A program made the position numbers and the translations under genes. From positions 1,303,107 through 1,367,106 of the forward strand of contig NC_069084.1 in the NCBI RefSeq assembly GCF_947172395.1: DNA of 64,000 bases. Direction: 5' to 3'. The notes under the pieces were generated by a model. It was not told the DNA's origin. It made no database searches and saw only the letters and a list, made by a program, of their open reading frames with translations. This DNA comes from Bicyclus anynana (lineage: Eukaryota > Arthropoda > Insecta > Lepidoptera > Nymphalidae). This document shows, in pieces, positions 22,890-32,892 of this stretch; within the stretch, counting starts at the first letter, position 1; every line of letters begins with the position of its first letter.

Positions 22890-23060
22890 AACTAGTGGAC
22901 GCCCGCGACTACGTCCGCGTGGAAATCAATGAAAGAAACTTTATTTATGAACAAATTAAACATTAACTTTCTTGACTTTCCATACAAACTTTCAACCTAT
23001 ATTTCTACTCCTATTTTTATTTTAGGGTCAAAAAGTATCCTATGTTTTGCTAAGGTCCCA
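22890..23060 (+). mobile_element. ACTAGCGGAC-type Lep repeat
   Basis: AACTAGTGGACGCCCGCGAC and TACGTCCGCGTGGAAATCAA are followed by TCCATACAAACTTTCAACCT and GTCAAAAAGTATCCTATG, the layout of a common lepidopteran repeat. The far end is not clear. An RTE-like scrap lies at 23078-23157. Confidence 0.62.
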
Positions 23061-23077
23061 TTAGCGTTTAACGTGCT

Positions 23078-23157
23078 TTCCAGTGCGGGGTCGACATTAA
23101 AGCACATTAGAACCCCATTGTCCATTTTTTGTCCATCGACTGTTCGAACTATATGCA
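23078..23157 (-). mobile_element. Diverged RTE LINE fragment, inverted
   Basis: TTCCAGTGCGGGGTCGAC and TGTCCATCGACTGTTCGAAC follow the same order as the inverse RTE end at 58.98-59.06 kb. It is weak and short. Confidence 0.45.
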
Positions 23158-23179
23158 TTTTAACATTCACATTTTAGAT

Positions 23180-24739
23180 TTGACCTACTCGTATATCGGT
23201 AATTTTGGTTTTTGTGCGGATCTTGTCATGTATTGCTCCATCGCACACTGAGTGCTCTGAGGCGAATAGTTAGCGACCAAGTCTCTGAGTACCAAGTAAT
23301 ATCCGTAGTATCCACAGACTGCAGCGACAAAAGTCAAGTTAACATTACATAAATAAATGAATGACAAAAAAGAAAACATCTTACGATACAAATCTCGAAT
23401 AATCTAAGCGCAGGACAGTTTACGAGGATGCCGCCATCCCTTTATATCCCGGCCCTGATTGCCTCGCCCTCAGGGTACAGACAGAAAATGAAATGGCTAT
23501 ACCAATTTATGAGATTTTTTTTCGACCTACTTATTACCAGAGACAACGGGTCTTATGTCAAATTTATCGTTTGTCGAATTCAATTATAGCGAATAAGGAA
23601 AGGTCCGTCTTATTTGCTCTTAAGTCTGGAGAAGTTTTTTTTACTGCGCTAATAGAATCGGAGAGGAAAATCCTCTGATAATGTTTTTTCTGCTGCTATT
23701 CGAAGATTCTTCATGTATTTGTTTGTCAAACAGAAATCTCTGTAAATTTCTAATTTGAGTAAATACTTTATTAGTGACATACTTATTATAATAACAATCT
23801 ATTTATTTATCTCTTATTTTTTTTAGAAGATGAGATTTTTTTAAAACTGTGATTGCAATCACATCACCACACGTTTACAAAAATTAAAAGTTAGTCTATG
23901 CTCTTATCATAGACACACAACCAATCATTAGAAGTTAGCAACTAAGTCTTGAACTAAATCATTAAAATTTTACATTTAAGACAATGATAATTATAGTCGC
24001 TTCAGTCGCTAGAGACTTAAATTCATTGAAACCCTTCGCTAGAGACCTTTATAATACTTTCCTTATTAATAAACCAACACTTCGCAACTGAAACCGCTAC
24101 AATACTACCTACTACTACTTTGACACCCTGAGCTATTGATCTCAATGTTCCTACCCGTAATAGTTGTACTGGTAACCATAACTCAAACAGAAACAAAGTC
24201 ACAGTAAAGGTTTGTATACGAGTATGGTCGTGGATATATTAACTTTTTCTACCAACCATACCAAAGCAATCTAACGCTAACGCCCGAGTATTTTTACCAA
24301 TAATCGTTGTGTAAGGCTTGTTTCTTAGCTCGTAAGGGAGTTTACAACACCCTATTGGATCGGAACCTTATTAGATATAATAGAGAGCCTCTGCGATTAG
24401 CGTAAATCGAATATGTAAAGTGGGCCGAAAAGGTACACTTTATGTGGCTTTATCTGAAATGTTTTCTTTACTGAAAACGTAAACCTCTGTTTTTATAAAA
24501 GACCAGTAATCGGGCTATGATTGACCACAGATACGTAACTCATTCAATCAACTATTTACAAGTAAAGCATTAGTGATTTACACTCAGCTATCCTTGTGCC
24601 ATCCTTTTCATCCAGTTTTGTTCAGCCGTTCTGGCATGATTGAGTAAAAACACTTATTCAAACTTTTACATTTATAATATAAATTTACTAATCCTTTAAT
24701 ATTACAATAAATTACTTTGCGACCAAGTGTTGGAACCAT
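23180..24739. other. Non-coding stretch, nothing recognised
   Basis: Short frames at 23185-23391 (-) and 23493-23678 (+) lack similarity I can recognise and have no splice-supported extension. AT-rich. Confidence 0.4.
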
Positions 24740-25127
24740 ACTTATTACATAAGAAGGCTCAGAGTCACACAGCAAGCGATGGAACGAGCTATGCTAGGAG
24801 TATCTCTGCGTGATCGACTCAGAAATGAGGAGATCCGCAGAAGAACCAAAGTCACCGACATAGCTCAACCAGTCGCGAAGCTGAAGTGGCAATGGGCGGG
24901 GCACATAGTTCGAAGAGCCGATGAACATTGGGGTCCCAAGGTGCTGGAATGGCGACCCCGCACTACAAAGCGCAGTGTCGGTCGACCCCCCACCAGGTGG
25001 ACTGCCGACATCAAGCGAGTCGCAGGTGTTCGCTGGATGATGGCTCAGTATCGTGATGTTTGGAAGTCCCTACAAAAGGCCTATGTCCTGCAGTGGACGT
25101 CCATCGGCTGACATGATGATGATGATG
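24740..25127 (+). pseudogene. RTE-type LINE: C-terminus of endonuclease/reverse transcriptase ORF and ATG-repeat tail
   Basis: The frame from about 24744 reads IRRLRVTQQAMERAMLGVSL and continues through KLKWQWAGHIVRRADEHWG, RSVGRPPTRWTADIKRVAG and WKSLQKAYVLQWTSIG to a stop at about 25109. This is the characteristic C-terminus of RTE-like ORF2 proteins widespread in insects. ATGATGATGATGATG follows as the tail. The catalytic RT domain lies upstream and is missing through 5' truncation. The open frame makes it the best preserved RTE end here. Confidence 0.85.
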
Positions 25128-25370
25128 AAGTAACTTTGTCTTTTGGTCACGTTTTAAAACAAAATGTCTAAACTAGAAAAATTAGGATTCATGGACACCA
25201 TACTTAGAAAAGAATTGAAGATTATGTCTTACGTAAACGAAACAAAACAGGCATTGCTTGCCAAAGTTCGTAAGCTACACTCATTCAGATGTGTAAATAT
25301 GGATATTTTTAAAGTCTGGTAAGTTTTTTTTAAAATATATAGACGTTTTTTTGCTGCAATATAATAATAT

Positions 25371-26385
25371 AGCCTAATATAATCACCTTGACATAGCTCT
25401 TCGGTATCACCATCTCATCCAACCTCAATTTCGGGAAATGCATCGAATCTAAAGCTGAAATTGCAGCCAAAAAACTGGGAATCCTGAATAAGGTCAAGCG
25501 GTACTTCACACCCCAACAACTGCTCACTCTCTACCAGGATCAGGTCAGTACTTGTATGGAGTACTGCAGTCACCTTTGGGATGGTTCTGCAAAATATCAG
25601 CTTGATGCATTAAACTCGATAGATCGCCGCACCAGAAGGATAATTGGTAATGGACCGTTGATATGGGTGAACTTGCAGACTTTGCAACATCGTCGCAATG
25701 TAGCTTGTCTGTCAATTTTTTACCGGATATACTTTGGTGAGTCTGCTCAGGAACTGCAACAAGACAGCAAGACGTCCATCCATATATTGTGGCGTCCAGG
25801 CAACTCGTACGAAACGATTTGCATCCACATTTCTAATTCGTACAGCAAAAAGTTGGAATGCCCTTTTTTTATTCTTTACAAGTTAGCCCTACAATCTCTA
25901 CAGACTACAATCTCACCTGATGGTAAGTGATGATACAGTCTAAGATGGAAGCGGGCTAACTTGTTAGGAGGAGGATGAAAATCCACACCCCTTTCGGTTT
26001 CTACACGGCATCGTACCGGAACGCTAAATAGCTTGGCGGTAAGTCTTTGCCGGTAGGGTGGTAACTAGCCACGGCCGAAGCCTCCCACCAGCCAGACCTG
26101 GACAAATTAAGAAAATCTCAATCTGCCCAGCCAGGGATCGAACCCAGGACCTCCGTTTTGTAAACCCACCGCGCATACCACTGCACCGCGGAGGCCGTCG
26201 AAGGCCCTTCCGGCGTTTGTGTTTCACACTTACAATCACACAAGTATTTAAACACCTTCAAAGCAAGAGTGATTAGGCATCTTGCAAGCGCGCTCCAACT
26301 TAGACCGCATTAATGCTTTCCATCTAGCTTATTTGTAGTCAAGCGCAAACCTATATTGCATAAAAAAAGCCTAATATAGTCACCT
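25371..26385 (+). pseudogene. 5'-truncated Jockey-like LINE fragment with 18-bp target duplication
   Basis: The flanks AGCCTAATATAATCACCT (25371-25388) and AGCCTAATATAGTCACCT (26368-26385) differ by one base and bracket the insert, which ends in a short A run. The coding part on + reads, with a frame change near 25550, KKLGILNKVKRYFTPQQLL, CMEYCSHLWDGSAKYQLDA, LNSIDRRTRRIIGNG and ACLSIFYRIYFGESAQEL. This is the C-terminal domain after the RT in Jockey-like lepidopteran LINEs. A SINE-B copy splits it at 25866. Beyond the SINE, from about 26208, a WNALPAFVF-like end can be read. No RT catalytic motifs remain. Confidence 0.8.
25866..26199 (-). mobile_element. SINE-B, full-length, inserted in the LINE fragment
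   Basis: Read on -, a tRNA-like head (GCAGTGGTATGCGCGGTGGG, B box GGGTTCGATCCC) is followed by GCTGGTGGGAGGCTTCGGCC and GCGGGTAGCC-type body. The tail end is TAGTCTGTAGAGATTGTAGG then GTAAAGAATAAAAAAA. The flanks GAATGCCCTT (25856-25865) and GAAGGCCCTT (26200-26209) are a 10-bp target duplication with one mismatch. Confidence 0.85.
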
Positions 26386-27079
26386 AATACGCGGTAGTAA
26401 CTGTCCCTCAGTACAATCATGTAGGGACATGACGCGGGCGTGTAGCGAGACCACCAATAATGTTGGCGATGTCCTTCGTCCCCGTCCCGTCCATAACAGT
26501 AAAGGACTTAATATACTACGCCTCTACGTACACTGTGCTATACTGTGTATTTAGTGACTGACTTACACAATGCGTGTATTGTTTTTTTTTTATTTTTTTA
26601 TAAAATATTTCCTTTCCATGAAACCTTAATAAATAGGGGTTCACTCTATTTCATCCCCTTTTATTTTTATTTTCGCTGCATGAAGTATCTTATGACCATT
26701 TTCGTAATATGCTATCATTTTCATAATATCGAATCGTGCTAAGTTTCAGTTTGGTTCATCTAGTAGTTTCAGAGTGATACATTTAAAAAAATGCTTGTTT
26801 TTAACTTTCTTGTGTTTTTTAATATACTTGCTATTATTATGATAATGTCATACTAATAAAATCTTTTTAACAAAAAAATAACCGATGCATTACTCTAAAA
26901 AGCGAAAAATAGCATCGTACCGTCTTTTCTATTAATCGCTTTGAAGCCGGTGCTATTTCAAATAACAAAAAGCCTCCTAGTAACATGCAGAATCGACATC
27001 TAAATACTTTTTCTGAGTTCAAAGCTGTAATCAGAATGTGGTCCGTGAATTATTATGGATACTCACATCCCTATAGCAC
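26386..27079. other. Flank of the Harbinger insertion
   Basis: AT-rich unique sequence. AAAAGCGAAAAATAGCATCG near 26898 recurs in diverged form at 40120 and 47065 (AAATAACATCG), hinting at an old dispersed repeat of unknown class. Confidence 0.4.
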
Positions 27080-27082
27080 CTG

Positions 27083-27117
27083 CAGGGCTAGCATGGGCAA
27101 GGGATAAAATTTTTATC
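27083..27117 (+). repeat. Left terminal inverted repeat of Harbinger
   Basis: It starts CAGGGCTAGCATGGGCAAGG and pairs with the right end with one early mismatch (T versus C) before diverging after GGATAA. The upstream CTG (27080-27082) is the target duplication. GGATAAA/TTTATCC words recur just inside, at about 27102-27118 and again at about 27250-27330. Confidence 0.93.
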
Positions 27118-27350
27118 CACCCATTATATCCACTGACTAAGGATATAAATTGTCTTTCCACCCGTCATAGCATGGCCACAAGGGAAAGACAAATTAATCC
27201 CCGATTGACATTAGGCGTGGAGATCTTTTCCTCGACTATAGCATAGGGAGTGGATAAAGGGATATATTTTGGGACTTTTGACATTTAAACGCGATAAATT
27301 TATCCCTGTGAAGTTGATGTGGGGATAAAACTTTACTTAAAAAAACAATT

Positions 27351-29727
27351 ATGTCTCGCATGTTTTGGGCACTAACAATTGCTTCGCAAGAAGAAAAAAA
27401 AATGCGAAAAATACAGCGACGTGAAATAAGAGATCACTGTAATCCGTTCGAACTTCCCGATACGGAATTTCAAAGACTGTTTCGGATGCGTAAGGACTGT
27501 GCATTATACATTTGCAACGAGTTGTGCGATGCTCTAAAGCCGGCAAATGTTGTAGACGGAATGCCAGTGTATATAAAAGTAAGTACCTACCAAAGTAATT
27601 ACCTTTTTTAAGTAAATACACAGGTTAAAAATGTGAATAATGTAACTTAAATACTTACTAATTGTTTTTAAGGTTCTCACGTCTATCAGACTGTTAGCTG
27701 ACGGTAGCTATCAAAGAGGTACAGGCCAAGACCATGGTCTGGCGGTTGGCCAAACAACAGTCAGCAAATATCTGACTCAGGTTATCAGTGCTATCATCAG
27801 AATGTAAGCATCCACATATTTATGTCTAATAGTGTAAAAAAATAATAGTATAAAGCATTTACTATTTTGTTTTATTTCTAGTTTGATGCCAAAGTGGATA
27901 GCTTTCCCTGGATTGGAGCAAACAAGGCAAAAAGTTGCTCAAGCCTTTCTGGTGAAACATGGTGTTCCAGACATTCTTGGAGCAATTGACTGCACCCATG
28001 TTGATATTTTTCCTCCACCTTTTCCAACTGGAGTGCAGTACAAAAATAGAAAAGGCAGGTCAACAATAAATGTGCAACTGGTAAGAACCAACATGATTCA
28101 CCTACAGTAAAATAATATATTTGTAGGAGTTAATAAAGTAAATGTTTATACTCCAGTAAGCAACATAGTGGTTAGCCTATCTGGCTTCGATGTCGAGGTC
28201 CTATGTTTGAATCCTAGGTTGGGTTGTGGAATATTCTAAGTTTGGAAATTTCTTTGAAGAAATCTAAGAAATTTTCAGAAAATTTTAGGCTCTATATCCG
28301 GAGTCCCGAAATTGGTGATGTTACATCCCTGTGTCTCAGAGAGTGCATTAAGCCGTTGGTCCCAGTCACTATCACCAACATCTGTTTGTGATGGTTAATG
28401 AATTAAACATCACCCTAAGCCCGCCAGCCTGCTTTAAAGCAGAGTGGTGGGTCTACGCTCCATAGCCCCGCTCCTACAAGGAGGTCGGCCTGGCTCTGTA
28501 GCGAGACATTAATAGGCTGATGATTATGATGAAGCAACATATGTGTTAATTAATGAATTTTTGTTGCAGGTTGTGGATGTCGAGTGCCGCATTATAAATA
28601 TAAATGCCCGATATCCTGGAAGAGTCCACGACCAGTTCATCTTTAACAATTCTAAGATTAAAGAAGAACTGGTTCGTTTGCACAACAGTAGGATAGGAAA
28701 TTATTACCTTTTAGGTACCTATACCTATTATATATTGTGTTGAAAATTTATTATGGTATAATGTTAGTAGTAGCATTTCCATGTTTTATTCTGTATAGGA
28801 TAGCATGATTCTCTGATTTCAGTTCCACAGAATCTTAGTTTAACTAAAAACTGTTAGATAACAAGACAAAACAATCTACTGTATATAAAAATTAATAATA
28901 CTATGATTATATATTATACAAATTTATTTTGAAAACATTAACAATAAAATGTAATAAAACAAACAAAATAAGAAATATACAGAGACAGAGAGAGAGAGTG
29001 TTTTAGCTACAAGTTTTTTTTTTCTTGTTGAGTAAGTTAAGTTAAGAGTAAGAGTTGAGTTGTTGAGTGGGGGGTACTTCTCCTTTCTTCCTTTCTTATT
29101 TGCACTTAAAAAAATCGATGTGTAAATCTGAAAAGGAAAAAATGAGTTGACACATAATGTACAGCATTGTTCATAGTAATGTTTTACAGGTGATTCGGGT
29201 TATGCACTGGAACCGTGGTTGATGACTCCGGATTTAGATGCGGCACCTAACAGTCCTGCCGAAAAATACACAAACTGGCATTGCCAAGTGCGAAATTGTG
29301 TTGAGAGGACCAACGGGTACCTGAAAGGTACATTTAGAAGTCTGGGTATTGATCGAGTACTTCACTACCAACCAGAGAAGGCTTCACAGCTAATATATGC
29401 CTGTGCAACCTTGTACAATATTATGCTGCATTACAGGTGTGTTATATTTATTCATCTCTGTGTGTTTTATGGATATTGTTTATTATAAAATTATATATTG
29501 TTATATCTTGTAGCCACAGTAATGTATATTTACTATGAGGTTTTTCCTTAGAAGCTAAGGAATTTTAAATGAATATTTTTTTATATTTCAGAATTCCAAT
29601 GTTGGAGCATACAATATATGGTACAGATGTTGCAAGGGAACAAAGAACCATTACAAATGCTGAAACAAGATTATTAAATGTTGCCAGACAAAAAAGACAA
29701 AGTATTATCAATACATATTTTACTTAG
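27351..29727 (+). CDS. HARBI1-type Harbinger transposase (DDE_Tnp_4 nuclease), 6 exons
   Basis: Proposed exons are 27351-27578, 27673-27803, 27882-28080, 28570-28714, 29190-29436 and 29592-29727. They total 1086 nt, or 361 residues plus TAG, with GT-AG at all five introns. The length matches the usual 350-400 residues for HARBI1-like proteins. Residues 77-119 form the helical N-terminal block (LLADGSYQRGTG, TTVSKYLTQV). The DDE nuclease core shows GAIDCTHV (D156), PGRVHDQF (D207), GDSGYALEPWLMTP (D236) and NCVERTNGYLKG (E273), so the acidic catalytic residues are present. The product should cut and rejoin the element ends in the nucleus. The start is the first ATG of the open frame, 268 bases inside the left TIR. 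No stop or frameshift was found. The exon boundaries are inferred from splice signals and family similarity, not from transcripts. Confidence 0.9.
28168..28531 (+). mobile_element. SINE-C copy (tRNA-derived) nested in Harbinger transposase intron 3
   Basis: A tRNA-like head (GTGGTTAGCC, then a B-box-like TTTGAATCCTAGG) is followed by a body containing CTCAGAGAGTGCATTAAGCCG and GCAGAGTGGTGGGTCTACGC. It ends AATAGGCTGATGATTATGATG. The perfect 10-bp direct repeat AAGCAACATA (28158-28167 and 28532-28541) is the target duplication. This is the most complete SINE-C copy in the window. It lies well inside the intron (28081-28569), so splicing need not be broken. Confidence 0.88.
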
Positions 29728-29894
29728 TCCTTTTTGTAGTACTAAGACTGTATAATTGCAGATATTTTGCTTGTACTTCTCAGTAACATCCTATTAAAAA
29801 TTAAGTATTAATAAATTTTAAAATTTGATTTGATTGTTGTTATTGTAAAAACTTAATTTTCCAATATTTAATTAAAAAACAACTACTATGTCAT

Positions 29895-31409
29895 TCACCT
29901 GTTTCTTTTAATTTTATTTCTGCTACGCAGATGTGTATTTTGCTCCCTAAGTAAATTATTTTGCTCAGAGAGCAGTTCGTTTCTTTGTTTCAGCCTTTCA
30001 TCTATACTCTGGAAAATAATATGGTCAGATCAATATTATCTATACCAGAACAGGGATTTTAACAATATGTATATCTAACATATAATAAATTAGTAGAGGG
30101 CAAATTTCTATACAATAAAAAAAAAACTGAGTCAGTAAGAAGTGTAAAAGAATTAAATTGGATTTTTAATTTTTTTTGTTTCTCTGTTAGTCTGTCTGTT
30201 TGTAAAGGCTAATCTCTATAACAACTGGTCAAATTTAAATAAAATTTTGTATGGTGGTAGCTTATATACCTGGCAACATAAGGGATACTTTTAATTCTGG
30301 TAAAGTGTTAATGTGGGATAGTCAAAATTCCATGATTATTTAAACAGCTTTCAACTTATGAAGTTAATTTTATGATCAAATTTAAGTAATAATGAACACC
30401 GCTCAAACAAAGTCGCAGGCAGGCATTAGTTAGTATTCAAATATATTGTATGCAATTGTGTTAATTATTGTTATTGAAAATAGTATTGGAAAATGGAAAA
30501 AGAATAAGAAAAACTATTACTTTTAAAATGGCATTGTGCTCCTCTTGTAATTTTGAAAATGTTTCGGTCGAGGAACCTTTTTTTCTCAGGATGGGGGTGG
30601 ACGAGAATTTTAAAGATGGAGTGGATAGGGAGGATGGAATGGGTTCGGAGGATGCAATGGGTTGGAAGGAATGAATGGGTTGAGAGGATGCCATTACTGG
30701 GGATAAGGGAATAGGTGGAATATTTTCCATCTCCACTGGAACTTCAAAGATTTCCTGACATGAAAGTAGAAAAATTAGCTTAATCATGCATTTTAGCCAA
30801 AAGACAAAAACATGCCACATTAAATGGAATTAAACAATACACACATATGGGCCTATTTCGGTCTCTTCAGGCCCAATGCCTGTGGAGGCCTCCTGTCCTA
30901 TAATAGACAGCACCTTATTAGTTATATCTGATACTACTGGGACATTTACATAGTTCCCAGTAGTGTGCCTCGCTCGAGACGAGGCTGCATTTTCCGAGCG
31001 TGAATTGTTTTTAATGTCCTTCCATGTCTGCAAATAAAATAACATTGTTACTATGAATAGTACTAGGATTAGTATGCCGCTACAAATAATTTAAAATTTG
31101 TTAGCTGATATACACAAAGTAAATAGTAACATACCTGTTTCCATTGGTTTATTGACCTATCTGGCCCATACTCTTTCAACATCTCTTTTAGTGTTTGCCA
31201 CTGGGAGTCGGCCCTTTTACCTCCTAAAGGGCCTGTGAACTCCCCAGTGGCAAGATGATTATGGGTAGACATGAACTCTACCAAAACCTCAATCTGTTTT
31301 TTGTTACTTCTTTGTCTGAATAAAATGAAATATATGATTATTTAGGTAAACGATTATCTACTAGGTACATTCTGTTTTTATATAAAACATCTTACTTTTT
31401 GAAACTCAT
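29895..31409 (-). CDS. Harbinger accessory Myb/SANT-like DNA-binding protein, 5 exons
   Basis: In transcript order the exons are 31409-31396, 31315-31135, 31027-30845, 30754-30521 and 30008-29895. They total 726 nt, or 241 residues plus TGA, with GT-AG introns throughout. Residues 1 to about 75 fit a Myb/SANT-like (zeste/Myb_DNA-bind_5 type) domain: a basic start, KQIEVLVEFM, then spaced tryptophans in DSQWQTLKEML and QWKQTWKDIKNNSR. Residues 127-180 are Pro/Ser-rich with degenerate repeats of the form SSxPIxSxxPI. The last exon is charged and Leu/Asn/Gln-rich (ERLKQRNELLSEQNNLL), a likely coiled coil or leucine zipper. Myb-like partners of Harbinger transposases are known to carry them to the nucleus and the element ends. 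The gene faces the transposase, and their stop codons are about 170 bases apart. The first coding exon is only 14 nt, so its assignment is the least certain part. Confidence 0.85.
30160..30450 (-). repeat. Divergent Lep-type repeat in the last intron of the Myb-like gene
   Basis: It shows TCTGTTTGTAAAGGCTAATCTCTATAACAACTGG-like order (a TGTTTGT run, then a CTAATCTC block) and ends AAAGTCGCAGGCAGGCATTAGTTAGT. That end resembles the inverse of the ACTAGCGGACGCCCGCGACTT terminus seen elsewhere in the window. Orientation and limits are approximate. Confidence 0.5.
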
Positions 31410-31710
31410 TTTTTGGCTTTTACCGCAAAAAACAATCACCATTCACCAAACAAACAAATGTCAACAGAAAACAGATAAATAATATGCACAAAATAACCAA
31501 AGACTGCAATATAATATTATCAAATTTACGTTTATTTCGGACTATTGATTTTATAATCTGTAGTATAATGCCAATTTATTAATTATCTACAAACGGGTGG
31601 ACAATTCTTTCCCTCCGTTTATCCACCGGGGATAATATATCCACCGGCGTGCCCATGCTCGGAGAGTGGATAAAACGAGTGTGGGGGATAAACGTTTTAT
31701 CCTCTCCCCG

Positions 31711-31743
31711 TGGATAAATTATCCCTTGCCCGTGCTAGCCCTG
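31711..31743 (-). repeat. Right terminal inverted repeat of Harbinger
   Basis: It ends TTGCCCGTGCTAGCCCTG, the inverse of the left end, followed by CTG (31744-31746). The 130 bases inside hold many GGATAAA/TTTATCC words in both orientations. Confidence 0.93.
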
Positions 31744-31746
31744 CTG

Positions 31747-32310
31747 GTCTCAATATCCACTTTTACTATTAATGATAAAGCGAATAATTATGAAGAGAAG
31801 AAAAGGGTCCAAGGGGCGTCTAGTTCCAAATATATTTGATGGAATATAATCATTATCTAGTCACTAAAGCGTGGATGTATGAGCATAGTTGATGGTTATA
31901 TTCAAACCACTAATGTAAGTTGTACTACTTAGTCCTTATTGTTATTGCTCGGGAGAGAAAGGGATGTCGTTAACATTATTTGTGCTCATAAAATGCGAGC
32001 ATCATGTCCGACCTGAATGACTGAATACTAGGGCGCCATAAAATTCCAATAGAATTACTTTATCCCGAAGAATTACAGAAATGTACTGGGTTGTTAGATA
32101 CTAACAAATATTGCTAGATAGACCCAGTACAATAAATTAAAAAAAAAATGTAAAACTATCAAATCGAACAACAAATTTAATACTATTGGATCTGGGTCCT
32201 TGAAACCTGGCACTTGCTAAAGCCAGAACAATTGACTAGCGTACTTAGGTGTCAACATAATATGGTTTGTACCTATTCTGAGCTAAAATAAAAGCATGGG
32301 CTGATAGACC
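31747..32310. other. Right flank of the Harbinger insertion, nothing recognised
   Basis: AT-rich DNA without recognisable frames or repeats. Confidence 0.4.
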
Positions 32311-32607
32311 TCTTTTTACTATTTTCAAGTTAGCCCTTGACTTCAATCTCAAATAAAATCTCAAATATGACGGTAAGTGATGATGCAATCTAAGATGGAA
32401 GCGGGCTAACTTGTTAGGACGAGGATGAAAATCCACACCTCTTTCTTCACATCGCATCGAAGTATATCTTACACGGTAGTGTGGTAACTAGCCACGGCCG
32501 AAGCCTTCCACCAGCCAGACCAATAAAGAAAACTTTATCGGCCGGGGATCGAACCCGGGACCTTGGTCTTGTAAATCCACAGCACATACCACTGCGACAC
32601 GGAGGCC
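32311..32607 (-). mobile_element. SINE-B, near full-length
   Basis: TTCAAGTTAGCCCTTGACTT, GATGCAATCTAAGATGGAAG, CCACGGCCGAAGCCTTCCAC and GATCGAACCCGGGACC are in SINE-B order, ending ACTGCGACACGGAGGCC. A short duplication of TCTCAAAT lies near 32345-32366. Confidence 0.82.
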
Positions 32608-32702
32608 TTTTATCTTATTAGCTATCGCAGGAACTCTTTAAACAATCGATCTATAAATAAGATTATGACCTACTTGTACAATTTTAAATTACGCATTCCT
32701 TA

Positions 32703-32892
32703 TTATGGCCCGCGGTTTAACCCGCGTAATTCCCGTTTCCACAAGAATAAGAGGTATAATATAGCCTATGATATTCACAAATAACGTAGATTTCAAGTAG
32801 TAAAAGAATTTTCAAAATCCGTTGAGTAGATCCAAGGATATTTCCCATATAACACCACAAAACTATACCTCTTTATAATATTAGTGTAAATA
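32703..32892 (-). mobile_element. Lep-type repeat, diverged, inverted
   Basis: GGTTTAACCCGCGTAATTCC, CGTTTCCACAAGAATAAGAG, GTAAAAGAATTTTCAAAATC and TTGAGTAGATCCAAGGATAT precede ACCTCTTTATAATATTAGTG. It has the same layout as Lep-H but belongs to a different subfamily. Confidence 0.65.

Larger units (their letters stand above)
27083..31743. mobile_element. Complete autonomous-type Harbinger (PIF/Harbinger) DNA transposon
   Basis: The ends are inverted copies: CAGGGCTAGCATGGGCAAGG on the left and, read inward from the right, CAGGGCTAGCACGGGCAAGG. The match continues through GGATAA. Both ends are flanked by CTG (27080-27082 and 31744-31746), a 3-bp target duplication as expected for Harbinger, although the usual insect target is TWA. 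Inside are two convergent spliced genes: a HARBI1-type transposase on + and a Myb/SANT-like protein on -. That gene pair is diagnostic for Harbinger elements. Both coding sequences conceptually splice into open frames with GT-AG introns, so the copy may be recent. A SINE is nested in transposase intron 3, and a divergent Lep-type repeat probably lies in the last intron of the Myb-like gene. Whether it is active cannot be told from one copy. Confidence 0.93.
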
